From Catenuloplanes indicus (GTDB taxonomy: Bacteria; Actinomycetota; Actinomycetes; Mycobacteriales; Micromonosporaceae): a DNA stretch of 64,000 nt. The stretch is taken from assembly GCF_030813715.1 (NCBI RefSeq), contig NZ_JAUSUZ010000001.1:8476501-8540500 (forward strand), written 5' to 3'. Made by a program: the position numbers and the translations under genes. Shown here piece after piece: positions 1-8,891 of the stretch; position 1 is the stretch's first letter, and each line of letters opens with the position of its first letter. The notes below the pieces were generated by a model, which saw only the letters and a list, made by a program, of their open reading frames with translations, made no database searches and was not told the DNA's origin.

Positions 1-274
1 GACCGGGTCGTGGCCGGACGCCGGGTCCGTGACGATCCCGGCGAGCGCGGCCGGCCCCGGCACCGGGAGCCGTGACGCGGCGCCCACCTTCTCGGGGCCC
101 GCCGGGACGGCGCCGTTTCCTCGCCGCCTCGTCCGTGTCGCCGTGGTCAGGTCCGCGTCACCGATCTGACCGGCTCCGCCGCCCACGGAGACCGCGCCGC
201 GGGCAGTGGAGTCCGCGGTCGCTGGGTGGCCGGCCGACGTGACCGGCGAACGGAGCCGCGAACGCGGGCCCGGT
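1..274. other. Window edge, no supported gene
   Basis: No gene is assigned here. One minus-strand frame stays open from about 260 to the window edge and reads as a low-complexity Ala/Gly/Pro-rich chain. At this GC content open frames of this size are common, and there is no recognisable motif or ribosome binding site. A plus-strand frame ending near 168 is equally unsupported. Sequence to the left of the window would be needed to decide. Confidence 0.3.
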
Positions 275-1033
275 TCAGCGCGCCCGGGCCGGGACCGGTG
301 ACCGTAGCAGCCGGACGCCGGTCCACACGCTCCACACCAGATAGCTCGGCACCAGCACCGCGATCCCGAGGACGGCCAGGCTCTGCATCGACGGCGGCAG
401 CCCGCCCCGGCTCAGGCCCACGCCGAAGCAGATCAGCATCAGCGTGAGCGCGCCACCGGCCATCAGGCCGGCGGCGCTGAGCCCGGCGGGCACGCGGCCG
501 GCTCGCAGGTCGGCGACGGATGTGCCGATCAGCCACCCCGCAGGCCCCAGCGCGCACAGCACGGCCGCCACCACCAGTACACCGGCGAGCGGCCCACCCG
601 CGCCGGCGAGCGCGACCAGGATGCCCGCCAGCACCGCGCCGAAGCCGCAGCCGGTCACGGTCAGTGCGGTGCGCAGTGGCCCGCGGCCACTCGCCGCCGC
701 CCGGAGCGCCACGGCCGGCGCGATGCCGAGCGGGCCGAGCAGGAACAGCGCCTCCGCGCTGTCCTCGCCGATGATCGTGGCCAGCAGCGGCGCGCCGGCG
801 ACCAGCGCAGTCGTGACCAGCATCGCCGCACCGGCCAGTGCCGGCGCCAGGCGCGACGGCCGGCCGGTCAGCGAGCGCCGCAGCGCCGGCAGTTTGATCA
901 GGACGTCGGCCGCGTACCACCACCGGCGGGCGCCGCGCACGTCGTGGAGCAGGCCGAGCGTCTCCTCGCGCCAGCGGTCGCGGTGCGCGGGCGGCAACAG
1001 CCGGGCACCGGCCCGGATCAGGGTGTCGATCAT
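275..1033 (-). CDS. Integral membrane protein partnered with PadR regulator
   Basis: This 252-residue protein has a polar N-terminal stretch (about residues 1-60, with an RDRWREE motif) followed by about five to six hydrophobic segments, so it is probably a multi-span inner-membrane protein. Its start overlaps the stop of the upstream padR-like gene by 4 bases (ATGA), so the two are almost certainly one transcript and translationally coupled. PadR regulators are commonly co-transcribed with membrane or permease-type proteins, which fits. No catalytic motif is visible and the substrate is unknown. Confidence 0.8.
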   Translation of the reverse strand: MIDTLIRAGARLLPPAHRDRWREETLGLLHDVRGARRWWYAADVLIKLPALRRSLTGRPSRLAPALAGAAMLVTTALVAGAPLLATIIGEDSAEALFLLGPLGIAPAVALRAAASGRGPLRTALTVTGCGFGAVLAGILVALAGAGGPLAGVLVVAAVLCALGPAGWLIGTSVADLRAGRVPAGLSAAGLMAGGALTLMLICFGVGLSRGGLPPSMQSLAVLGIAVLVPSYLVWSVWTGVRLLRSPVPARAR

Positions 1034-1374
1034 CGGGCGAGACCTCCGAGCGGCGGGTGCGGGAACGGGACGGCGGGGCGGCGGTGGGTGGCGCGGCGGC
1101 GCTCGGACTCGGCCAGGAGCGCGCGGGCCGGCTCGACGCTGGCCGGGGTGAGCCGGTAGTAGCGGCGGCGCGGCCGGCCCTCGGCGTGCTCGCCGTCCTC
1201 CCAGCGGCTTCCCACCCAGCCGGCGCCCTCGAGCCGGGCCAGGATGGGGTAGATGGTGCCGGGCGGCAGGCCGGTGGCGTCGACGATCTGCAGCCCGTAG
1301 AGCTCCGCCTCGGGGTCGGCGAGCAGCGTCTGCAGCACCAGCCGGGTCTGCAAGGTGGCGCGGAACGGTGGCAT
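1030..1374 (-). CDS. PadR family transcriptional regulator
   Basis: This 114-residue protein matches the small PadR winged-helix repressors. The N-terminus contains the helix set LQTLLADPEAELYGLQI, then GLPPGTIYPILARLEGAGWV (recognition helix and wing), then the typical basic GRPRRRYYRLT strand. Length is normal for the short PadR subgroup. It is first in a two-gene operon with the membrane protein at 275-1033 and probably represses that operon. An ATGT/ACAT dyad overlaps its start codon, consistent with autoregulation. Confidence 0.9.
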   Translation of the reverse strand: MPPFRATLQTRLVLQTLLADPEAELYGLQIVDATGLPPGTIYPILARLEGAGWVGSRWEDGEHAEGRPRRRYYRLTPASVEPARALLAESERRRATHRRPAVPFPHPPLGGLAR

Positions 1375-1400
1375 GTCTCGTACTCTACATAGGGTGTCAA
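1373..1400 (-). promoter_or_regulatory. Putative PadR operator and promoter
   Basis: ATGT at 1373-1376 and ACAT at 1387-1390 form a dyad with a 10-base spacer, similar to the ATGT/ACAT half-sites known for PadR proteins. On the minus strand a TTGACA hexamer lies at 1395-1400, just upstream of the padR start at 1374. A repressor bound here would cover the start codon. Inferred from pattern only. Confidence 0.4.
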
Positions 1401-1658
1401 CCGCGGGACGGCGGCGACCTGCTCGTCAAGGTGGTCAACGCGCAGTCCTCGGACGCCGTCACCCGGATCGACCTGGGCGGCCTGCGGGTGCGTGACCGGG
1501 CGCAGATGACCGTGATCACCGGCGACCCGGGCGAGCAGAACACCCGGTCGGCCGAGCCGATCCAGCCGGTGACCACCACCGTCCGCGGGATCTCGTCCGA
1601 CTTCACGAGGACGTTCCCGGCCAACTCCGTGACGTTCCTTCGTCTGAAGACCAAGTGA
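1398..1658 (+). pseudogene. C-terminal remnant of GH51 alpha-L-arabinofuranosidase
   Basis: The reading frame ending at the TGA at 1656-1658 encodes about 85 residues matching the C-terminal beta-domain of GH51 arabinofuranosidases: a DLLVKVVNAQ start, an LGG turn, a VITGDP...NT motif, and the terminal FPANSVTFLRL strand. The catalytic TIM barrel and N-terminus (normally over 400 residues) are missing; homology begins near 1400, at the edge of the divergent padR gene. No credible start exists for the fragment. It sits directly before a GH43 arabinan enzyme, suggesting an old arabinan-degradation operon that lost its first gene. Confidence 0.75.
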
Positions 1659-1669
1659 GGGCCCCGCAG

Positions 1670-3076
1670 ATGACCAGCCGACGCAACCTGCTGCTGGGCG
1701 TGACCGGTGCCGGTGTGCTCACCGGTCTCGGCTCCGCCGCACCCGCGACCGCGCGGGACGACCGCACCGACGCGGAGATCTACGGCGTACCCACGGCTGA
1801 TCCACTGATCTCCCAGCGGGCCGACCCGTTCATCACGCCGCGGATCAACGGCACGTACTACTTCACCGGCTCGGTCCCGGAGTACGACCGGCTGATCGTC
1901 CGCAAGTCGGCCACGCTCGCCGGGCTGGGCACGGCGGCCGAGTCCGTGGTCTGGCGGCGGCCCGCGACCGGCCCGATGGGCGGCCACATCTGGGCGCCGG
2001 AGCTGCACCGGATCGACGGGACGTGGTACATCTACTTCGCGGCCGGTGACGCCGACGACGTGTTCCGGATCCGCACGTACGTGCTGGAGTTCCCGCTCGC
2101 CGACCCGGCCGACCCGGCCGGCTGGACGCTGCGCGGACGGCTCGCCACCGAGTGGGACAGCTTCACACTGGACGCCACCACGTTCGCGCACCGCGGCCGC
2201 CGGTACCTGGTCTGGGCGCAGTCCGAGCCGGAGATCGCGGTCAACTCCAGCCTCTACATCGCGCCGATGGCGAACCCGTGGACGCTCGGCGGCAAGCCGA
2301 CCCGGATCGCCACGCCCACCCGGGACTGGCAGATCCAGGGCTTCCGGGTCAACGAGGGGCCGGCCGTGCTGATCCGCAACGGCCGCGTCTTCGTCACGTT
2401 CTCCGCGTCCGCCACCGACGCGCGCTACGCGACGGGTCTGCTCACCGCGTCCGCGTCCGCCGATCTGACGCGGCACGCGTCCTGGACCAAGACCCCCGGC
2501 CCGGTCCTCACGACCGACGAGCAGACCCGGCGGTACGGGCCCGGGCACAACTCGTTCACCGTGGCCGAGGACGGCGTCACCGACGTACTGGTCTACCACG
2601 CCCGCGACTACCGGGACATCACCGGCGACCCGCTCTACGACCCGAACCGGCACACCCGCGTCCAGAAGCTCTACTGGCACCCGGACGGCACCCCGCTGTT
2701 CGGCATCCCGGTCGGCTCCGGCGGCCCGATCGTGCGGGTCTCCCCGGCGGGCATGCGGCGCGCGTTCATCCGCCACGACCCGGCGGCCGGCGCGGTCACG
2801 GTCCCGGACGGCCCGCGCGACCTGGAGCACACCCAGTTCCGCTTCCTGCCCGCCGCGGACGGCACCGAGACGATCCAGTGCGTCAGCCACCCCGGCCGGT
2901 ACCTGCGGGTGGACGGCGGCACGGTCACCGCCGGCGAGCCCGCCCGGTTCCGCCGCCAACGGCGTGCCGGTGGCGGCATCACCCTCCAGCTCGCCACCGA
3001 ACCGGACCTGTATCTGCGGCACGAGCGGGGCACGCTGGTCGCCGGTACCCGGCCCGGCGCGTTCACGCTGAGCTGA
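1670..3076 (+). CDS. Secreted GH43 arabinan/arabinoxylan enzyme with AbfB-like domain
   Basis: This protein of about 468 residues begins with a twin-arginine-type signal (MTSRRNLLLGVTGAGVL). The five-bladed propeller of GH43 follows with its three acidic residues visible: Asp52 in RADPF, Asp168 in LDAT and Glu229 in NEGP. HIWAPELHRIDGTWYIYFA is a typical blade. The last 120 or so residues resemble an AbfB (CBM42) arabinose-binding trefoil. It likely releases arabinose from arabinan or arabinoxylan outside the cell. ATG at 1670 is preferred over GTG 1655 because GTGAGGG lies 9 bases upstream. The GH51 remnant ends just before it. Confidence 0.88.
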   Translation: MTSRRNLLLGVTGAGVLTGLGSAAPATARDDRTDAEIYGVPTADPLISQRADPFITPRINGTYYFTGSVPEYDRLIVRKSATLAGLGTAAESVVWRRPATGPMGGHIWAPELHRIDGTWYIYFAAGDADDVFRIRTYVLEFPLADPADPAGWTLRGRLATEWDSFTLDATTFAHRGRRYLVWAQSEPEIAVNSSLYIAPMANPWTLGGKPTRIATPTRDWQIQGFRVNEGPAVLIRNGRVFVTFSASATDARYATGLLTASASADLTRHASWTKTPGPVLTTDEQTRRYGPGHNSFTVAEDGVTDVLVYHARDYRDITGDPLYDPNRHTRVQKLYWHPDGTPLFGIPVGSGGPIVRVSPAGMRRAFIRHDPAAGAVTVPDGPRDLEHTQFRFLPAADGTETIQCVSHPGRYLRVDGGTVTAGEPARFRRQRRAGGGITLQLATEPDLYLRHERGTLVAGTRPGAFTLS

Positions 3077-3086
3077 GCACACGGGC

Positions 3087-3114
3087 GCAGGGAGCGGTTA
3101 CGGCCGGTCCCTGC
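3087..3114 (+). terminator. Hairpin terminator after GH43 gene
   Basis: Arms 3087-3097 and 3104-3114 pair over 11 bases with one mismatch around a 6-base loop, starting 11 bases after the GH43 stop. No T-tract follows, as is usual in actinomycetes. Confidence 0.6.
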
Positions 3115-3372
3115 GGCCGCGCACCGTAGCATCGGCGCGCGGCACTCGCATGTGGACGCCCATCGAATACTTGCCCTTGCGAAATAATCTGACGTACATC
3201 ACTGTCCCGGTGATCGATATGTCAAGGTCACTTTCGCTCACACGCTGAGCGTCACGGGGACAAACGGGGATCCATCAACGCATCGTGCCTGGCCGGAGGT
3301 CTGTCCGGCGGGGTTGCTGCGCCGTGCCGTCCGTGCCGATCGGCTTCCACATTCACCCCTGGGAGTCTGGCA
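3115..3372. other. Intergenic leader of the first RHS gene
   Basis: This stretch holds no gene. It is noticeably more AT-rich around 3170-3240 (for example GCGAAATAATCTGACG), so it probably contains the RHS promoter. A GGGAG ribosome binding site lies just upstream of the ATG at 3373. No repeated operator like that at the second RHS locus was found. Confidence 0.4.
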
Positions 3373-6300
3373 ATGAGACCTGGAAGGACACGCATCTCGG
3401 TGGCGGCGGCGGTGCTGCTGACCGCGGGCATGCTGCCCGTGCACGCGGCCCCGGCGGCCGCACGCCCGATCGCGCAGCCGGCCGCGGAACCGGCGCCGCC
3501 GTCCGCGGCCGCACCGGACTGCACCGGCGCGGCACCGGACGAGGCGTCCGCGATGGCAGCGGCCCGCGCCTGCGGCACACCGATCGAGAACATGGCCGCC
3601 CGCACCGAGGACCGGGACGTGCGCGCGCTGCCCGGTGGCGGCTGGGAGGCGCGCCTCTACGCCGGACCGATGCGCATGCGCGGCGCGTCCGGCTCGCTGA
3701 TCGACATCGATCTGACCATGCGGGCCAATCCGGACGGCTCGGTCGCGCCGGTCGCGCACCCGGCCGGGCTGCGGATCGCGGGCCCGGCCGGCAGCGGCAC
3801 GCACGAGCTGTTCAGCGTCGCGGCCGGCGCCGGCCGGGCTGCGGTCGACTGGGCCGGCGTGCTGCCGGCGCCGGTGCTGGACGGCAACACCGCCACCTAC
3901 CCCGAGGTGCGGCCCGGCGTGGACCTGGTCGTCGAGGCCAGCCGCACCGGCGCCCGGCAGTACCTGGTGGTCAAGAACAGGGCCGCCGCGAGCCAGGTGT
4001 CCACGGTGGAGCTACCGGTGCGGGGCGACGGCGTGACGGTCGCCCCGGACGGCGCGGGCGGGCTGGACTTCACGGACGCGAAGGGCACGCCGGTCGCGAC
4101 GTCGGCCGCGCCGGAGATGTGGGACTCCTCGGTCGACCCGGCCACCGGTAGCGCGCGTAAGCGGGCCCGGATCCCGGTCACGCACGCGAAGGCGGGTGCG
4201 CGGGCGACCGAGGTGACGCTCAAGCCGGAGAAGGCGTTCTTCGACGACCCGGCCACCGTCTACCCGGTGATCGTCGACCCGTCGATCAACCCGTTGAAGG
4301 GCGGCTTCGACACGTACGTCCGCGGTGATCTGTCCTCGGACCGCAGCGGCGAGAACGACCTCCAGGTCGGCCGGCTGACCGGCGACAACGCGATCGGCCG
4401 CGCGTTCGTGCACTGGGGAACGTCCGCGCTGCGCGGCAAGCAGATCACGTCCGCGACCGTGTACTTCTGGAACTGGTACTCGACCACGTGCTCGGCGAAG
4501 TCGTGGGAGATCTGGTCGACCGGCGCGGCGAGCACCGCGACCCGGTGGGGCAATCAGCCGGCCTGGCAGACCAGGGAGGCGACGTCCACCGCCACCAAGG
4601 GCTACACCAGCTCCTGCGACGACGGCTGGACCACGATCTCCGGCACGTCGTTCTTCCAGCGGGCCGCGACCGCGAACCAGAGCACCGCGTACATGGGCAT
4701 CCGGGCCACCAGCGAGACGGACACGCTGGCGTTCAAGCAGTTCCGGTCCGCGCAGGCCGAGGAGGCCGCCGAGGTCCCGTACGCGGTGGTGAACTACAAC
4801 AGCTATCCGAACGCGCTGGCCGCGACCACGCTGCAGCCGGGCGACGCCACCGAGACCGGCACCACCACGCCGCAGATGAAGGGCGTGTTCAGCGACGCGG
4901 ACGGCGGCACCGGGAGGGTCGACTTCGAGATCTACGACCGTACCGGTGCGACGTCGATCGTCTCCGGTTCCGGCGCCACGGTCGCGAACGGCGCCGAGTC
5001 GGCGTGGACCGTGCCCGGCGGCGAGCTGGACGCGAACACCACCTACCGGTGGCGCGCCCGCGGCCACGACGGCAGCCTCGGCGGGCCCTGGTCCGAGTGG
5101 CGGTTCATGACCACCTCGGACGGCTCACCCACCGGTGACCAGCGCCGCTTCTCGTTCCAGGACCACGACCTGGCCGACCGGCTGCAGCTGCGGGTCAACG
5201 TGGCCAACGGCAACCTGCTGCTGAAGAACACCGACCTGAAGATCCACGGCACCGGTACCGACCTGATCGTCGACCGGTACTACAACTCCCGCTCAACCGC
5301 CACGTCCACGCTCGGCAAGGGCTGGGTGCTCGGCACCGGTCAGGACGTCAAGCTCACGTTCTCCAAGACCGACCACGCCACCGCGGACGTCACGCTGCAC
5401 GCGCCGACCGGCTTCACCGCGCGGTTCATCAATTCCGCGTCGAACTCCTGGCGCACACCGTCCAGCCTGGACGCGAAGCTGACCCGCAACACCGGCACCG
5501 GCGAGTTCCGGCTCAAGTTCGACAAGAGCGAGGGCAGTTTCTCCTTCGCGGACTCGACCGGCCGGCTGCTGCGCAGCGTGGACAAGAACGACAACACCAT
5601 CACCTTCGGGTACGACACGGCCGGCAACGTCACCACGATGACCGACACCCAGGACCGGGTGGTCACGCTGGCGTACGCGAACGGCCGGCTCGTCACGGTC
5701 ACCGACCCGTCCGGGCGGCGCACCTCCTACGGCTACGACTCGGCGCAGAACCTGCAGACCGTGACGGACGCGGCCGGTGGCATCACCCGGTTCGACTACA
5801 CCGGCGACCGGCTCACGAGGATCACCACGCCGGGCGGGCGGGTCACCGACCTCGGGTACGAGCCGGAGACGTCCCGGATGCTCGACTTCTTCGAGCAGGC
5901 CAACCCGGGCGGCACGCCGGACAAGGCCCGCTACACGTTCACCTACTCGGCCGGCAAGACCGAGGTGCTGGACCCGAACGGCACCGGCACCACCACGCAC
6001 ACCTACGAGTCCCGCGACCGGGTCACGAAGGTCAAGGACGCGCTCGGGCACGAGCAGTCGAAGAAGTACAACGCGAACGACAACGTCGAGACGCAGACGG
6101 ACGCGCTGACCAACGCCACCACGTTCGGCTGGGACCCGAACACCAACAACCTGACCACGGTCGGCATCGCGACCGGCGCGAAGTCCACGCTGTCCTACGA
6201 CGACACCGCGCACCCGAACTCGGTCACCTCGTCGACGGACGCCCAGGGCAACACCATGGGCTACTCCTACGACTCGAAGGGCAACAAGACCGCCACGGAG

Positions 6301-8142
6301 AGCGCGCAGTACCCCGGCCGAAAAATCGACGAAAAAGAATACAACGACGACGGCACGGTGAAGTGGAGCGACGACGCGCAGGACGTACGCACGTCGTTCA
6401 CCTACGACGCCAAGGGCAACCTCACCAAGGTCGACAACCCGGCGCCGCTCGGTGACATCACGGTCGTACCGGACGGGCTGTCCCGGATGGTCGAGCAGAC
6501 CGACGGCAAGGGGCAGCGGACGCGTTACGAGTACGACAAGCTCGACCGGATCGACAAGGTGACCTACGCCAACAACGCGGTCGTGGACTACGTCTACGAC
6601 AACGACGGCAACCTGGTCACGCTCACCGACCCGAGCGGCACGACCTGGTTCACCTACGACGGGTTCGGCCGGGTCGAGACCAAGACCACCGCCACCGGCG
6701 GCTTCTTCTACGAGTACGACCGGAACGGCAACCTGACCGGGTTCACCGACGACGGCGGGCGGGTCGGTTACACGTACGACAAGGCCAACCTGCTCTCCTC
6801 GATGCAGGAACCCGGCGCGTCCGGGCCGATCACGTTCACCTACGACGAGAACAACCGGCGCCGGTTCATGTACCTGCCGACCACGCCGCGCGTCACCGTG
6901 GAGATGAAGTACGACAAGTCCGGCCGGCAGACGTCGATCACCTCGACCGATGACAGCTCCGGCGCGAAGATCACGTCGTTCACCTACAGCTACGCGAAGT
7001 CCGGCGCGGACAGCGGGCTGCGGCAGTCGGTCACCGACCTCACCGGCACCACCGGCTACGCGTACGACAAGCTCAACCGGCTCACCTCGGCCACCGGCCC
7101 CGGGTGGACGCGCAGCTACGGCTACGACGAGAACTTCAACCGCACGTCGAAGACCGAGGACGGCAGCACCACGTCCTACGACTACAACGACGCGCAGCAG
7201 CTCACGTCCGGTGGCTCGACCACGTACACGCACGACGCCAACGGCAACCTGACCGGCAGCTCGTCCGGCTGGTCGCTGAGCTACAGCCCGGTCGGCAACC
7301 AGACCACCGCGGTCACCGCGCCGGGCAAGGCACAGCACGCACCGCTCACCTACGGCGGCCAGGACCAGACCGAACGCCGCCGCGCCGGCAGCGTCCTCTA
7401 CGACACGTCCGCGCTCGGCGTCGCCTCGGCCACGTCCACGCTCCCGGCCGGCAGCTTCAACACGGCCACCGCGAACCCGGACGACATGGAGCCGGCACCC
7501 GGCACCACCCACCACTACACCCGCGACAACACCGGCAACCTGATCAGCCTGCGCGCCGGCAACACCCGCTACTACTACCTGGTCGACGGGCTCGGCTCGG
7601 TCTCCGCCCTGATCAACGGCAACGCGCAGAAGGTCAACTCGTACACCTACGACCCGTACGGCAAGCCGCTGACCGTGTCGCAGCAGATCGCGAACCCCTG
7701 GCGGTACGCGGGCGGCTTCCACGACGGCCCGACCGGCCTGACCAAGTTCGGCGCCCGCTACTACGACCCGGGCCTCGGCCGTTTCACCCAGCGTGACCCG
7801 AGCGGAAAGGACCTGCCCTACACGTACGTCGGCGGCAACCCGGCCAACTACACCGACCCGACCGGCAACGGCCTAGCGGACATCATCGGCGACATCGGCT
7901 GGTTCAAGGACCTCGGCGAACTCGGCGCGAACGTGGCCAAGGGCGACGGCAACGCGCTGGTCGCCCAGGCCGTCTCGATGTTCTTCGCACTCGCCACCGA
8001 GGTCGCCTGCAACATCGTCCTCGGCTTCGCCGCCCCGGTCACCGCCGGAGCCTCCATGGTGATCGGCCAGATCGGCTGCATCGCGCTCTCCACCCTGGTC
8101 GGCGACGCGATGGGCAACGCCGCCGAACAGAAGCTCGGCTGA
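3373..8142 (+). CDS. Secreted RHS/YD-repeat protein with hydrophobic C-terminal tip
   Basis: 1589 residues. In order: Sec signal peptide (about 1-31); a beta-rich N-terminal module (about 80-260) ending near EMWDSS; a DNRLRE-type domain (about 310-480, DTYVRGDL at its start); a fibronectin-like segment (about 485-590); a DUF6531-like entry region (NLLLKNTDLKIHGTGTD); many YD repeats (about 690-1400); and the RHS core ending in FGARYYDPGLGRFTQRDPSG and NYTDPTGNG. These proteins form a beta-cage that encloses a C-terminal effector. Here the tip (about 1495-1589) is only some 95 residues and strongly hydrophobic, with no nuclease-like motif, so it is either membrane-active or a worn-down effector. 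GGGAG precedes ATG 3373. Confidence 0.9.
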   Translation: MRPGRTRISVAAAVLLTAGMLPVHAAPAAARPIAQPAAEPAPPSAAAPDCTGAAPDEASAMAAARACGTPIENMAARTEDRDVRALPGGGWEARLYAGPMRMRGASGSLIDIDLTMRANPDGSVAPVAHPAGLRIAGPAGSGTHELFSVAAGAGRAAVDWAGVLPAPVLDGNTATYPEVRPGVDLVVEASRTGARQYLVVKNRAAASQVSTVELPVRGDGVTVAPDGAGGLDFTDAKGTPVATSAAPEMWDSSVDPATGSARKRARIPVTHAKAGARATEVTLKPEKAFFDDPATVYPVIVDPSINPLKGGFDTYVRGDLSSDRSGENDLQVGRLTGDNAIGRAFVHWGTSALRGKQITSATVYFWNWYSTTCSAKSWEIWSTGAASTATRWGNQPAWQTREATSTATKGYTSSCDDGWTTISGTSFFQRAATANQSTAYMGIRATSETDTLAFKQFRSAQAEEAAEVPYAVVNYNSYPNALAATTLQPGDATETGTTTPQMKGVFSDADGGTGRVDFEIYDRTGATSIVSGSGATVANGAESAWTVPGGELDANTTYRWRARGHDGSLGGPWSEWRFMTTSDGSPTGDQRRFSFQDHDLADRLQLRVNVANGNLLLKNTDLKIHGTGTDLIVDRYYNSRSTATSTLGKGWVLGTGQDVKLTFSKTDHATADVTLHAPTGFTARFINSASNSWRTPSSLDAKLTRNTGTGEFRLKFDKSEGSFSFADSTGRLLRSVDKNDNTITFGYDTAGNVTTMTDTQDRVVTLAYANGRLVTVTDPSGRRTSYGYDSAQNLQTVTDAAGGITRFDYTGDRLTRITTPGGRVTDLGYEPETSRMLDFFEQANPGGTPDKARYTFTYSAGKTEVLDPNGTGTTTHTYESRDRVTKVKDALGHEQSKKYNANDNVETQTDALTNATTFGWDPNTNNLTTVGIATGAKSTLSYDDTAHPNSVTSSTDAQGNTMGYSYDSKGNKTATESAQYPGRKIDEKEYNDDGTVKWSDDAQDVRTSFTYDAKGNLTKVDNPAPLGDITVVPDGLSRMVEQTDGKGQRTRYEYDKLDRIDKVTYANNAVVDYVYDNDGNLVTLTDPSGTTWFTYDGFGRVETKTTATGGFFYEYDRNGNLTGFTDDGGRVGYTYDKANLLSSMQEPGASGPITFTYDENNRRRFMYLPTTPRVTVEMKYDKSGRQTSITSTDDSSGAKITSFTYSYAKSGADSGLRQSVTDLTGTTGYAYDKLNRLTSATGPGWTRSYGYDENFNRTSKTEDGSTTSYDYNDAQQLTSGGSTTYTHDANGNLTGSSSGWSLSYSPVGNQTTAVTAPGKAQHAPLTYGGQDQTERRRAGSVLYDTSALGVASATSTLPAGSFNTATANPDDMEPAPGTTHHYTRDNTGNLISLRAGNTRYYYLVDGLGSVSALINGNAQKVNSYTYDPYGKPLTVSQQIANPWRYAGGFHDGPTGLTKFGARYYDPGLGRFTQRDPSGKDLPYTYVGGNPANYTDPTGNGLADIIGDIGWFKDLGELGANVAKGDGNALVAQAVSMFFALATEVACNIVLGFAAPVTAGASMVIGQIGCIALSTLVGDAMGNAAEQKLG

Positions 8143-8161
8143 CCCTCGATCACGTTTGACC

Positions 8162-8191
8162 GCGCGGCGACCCGGGAACGGGTCGCCGCGC
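8162..8191 (+). terminator. Strong hairpin between RHS gene and small membrane ORF
   Basis: A perfect 13-base stem (8162-8174 with 8179-8191) and a 4-base loop GGAA lie 20 bases after the RHS stop. This is a good intrinsic terminator or RNA-stabilising hairpin that separates the RHS gene from the downstream small ORF. Confidence 0.8.
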
Positions 8192-8218
8192 ACCCCCTTC
8201 CGCGAAAGGACCCCCGCC

Positions 8219-8413
8219 GTGGCCTACTCGAAGAGCACGATGCGCCTGCTCGTCACGCTCGCCGTCATCCTCGACGTCATCCTGGTCGGTATCACCATCG
8301 CGTTCTTCGCCATGGGCAGCCCCGGCGCCCCCCAGATGGCCCTGGCCACCGCCCTCCTCATCCTCGTCCCCCTGATCATCGTCCCCCTGGCCCGCCGCCG
8401 CGGCCGCCTCTGA
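8219..8413 (+). CDS. Small two-helix membrane protein, possible RHS immunity partner
   Basis: 64 residues from GTG 8219, chosen because GAAAGGA lies 9 bases upstream. Two hydrophobic helices (about 9-31 and 39-57) are joined by a short polar loop and followed by a basic RRRGRL tail, so it is a small inner-membrane protein. It directly follows the RHS gene with its hydrophobic C-terminal tip, the usual place for an immunity gene, although a strong hairpin lies between. The immunity role is inferred from position and shared membrane character; no family is recognised. Confidence 0.6.
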   Translation: MAYSKSTMRLLVTLAVILDVILVGITIAFFAMGSPGAPQMALATALLILVPLIIVPLARRRGRL

Positions 8414-8880
8414 CCCCACCCCACGGACGCGGGCCGACATGGCAAACGTCCCGGCGGCCGGCCGCGGCGCCCGTGCCGGCAACCCGTGCGGACGCACTCA
8501 CCGTCGCCACGTCGGCGGCGGCCCACGCCACTGCCGAAACCGCCGCCGCGCTGCACCTGCGCGTCGAAACCGTCTCGCCGGATCCATACTGGAGCGATCA
8601 AGGCCGAAGAGCTCGCCGGGGTGCAGCGGACCCTGGCGGCGACGGCACCGGCCCGGGGCGACGAGGCGATCCAGCTCGGCCTGGTGGCAATCCGAGGCCG
8701 CCGACCACGCCGCCTGCCGCTCCGACTCGCTCGACATGACCCGAGGTCGTCGTCGTACGTGACGGCTGCGTCGGAGTCGCCGTTGCCGCACCGCGCGGCG
8801 AGCCGGCCGGCCGCTGTGCGGGTAGGCTGACGGTGACCTACCCGGCGCTCGGGGGAGTCCGCGCTGACGCGCGCTCGCCG
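8414..8880. other. Intergenic region without supported gene
   Basis: About 470 bases with several open frames on both strands. None has a good ribosome binding site, a known domain or a plausible protein composition. It may hold unrecognisable gene debris. Confidence 0.3.
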
Positions 8881-8891
8881 AGGGGGTCGCC

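Noticed and set aside
1397-3082. Minus-strand frame opposite the GH43 gene
   Set aside because: Antisense shadow; the GH43 gene has signal peptide and catalytic motifs.
5293-7722. 809-codon minus-strand open frame opposite the first RHS gene
   Set aside because: Val/Arg-rich antisense frame caused by YD-repeat codon usage; no start signal or domain.
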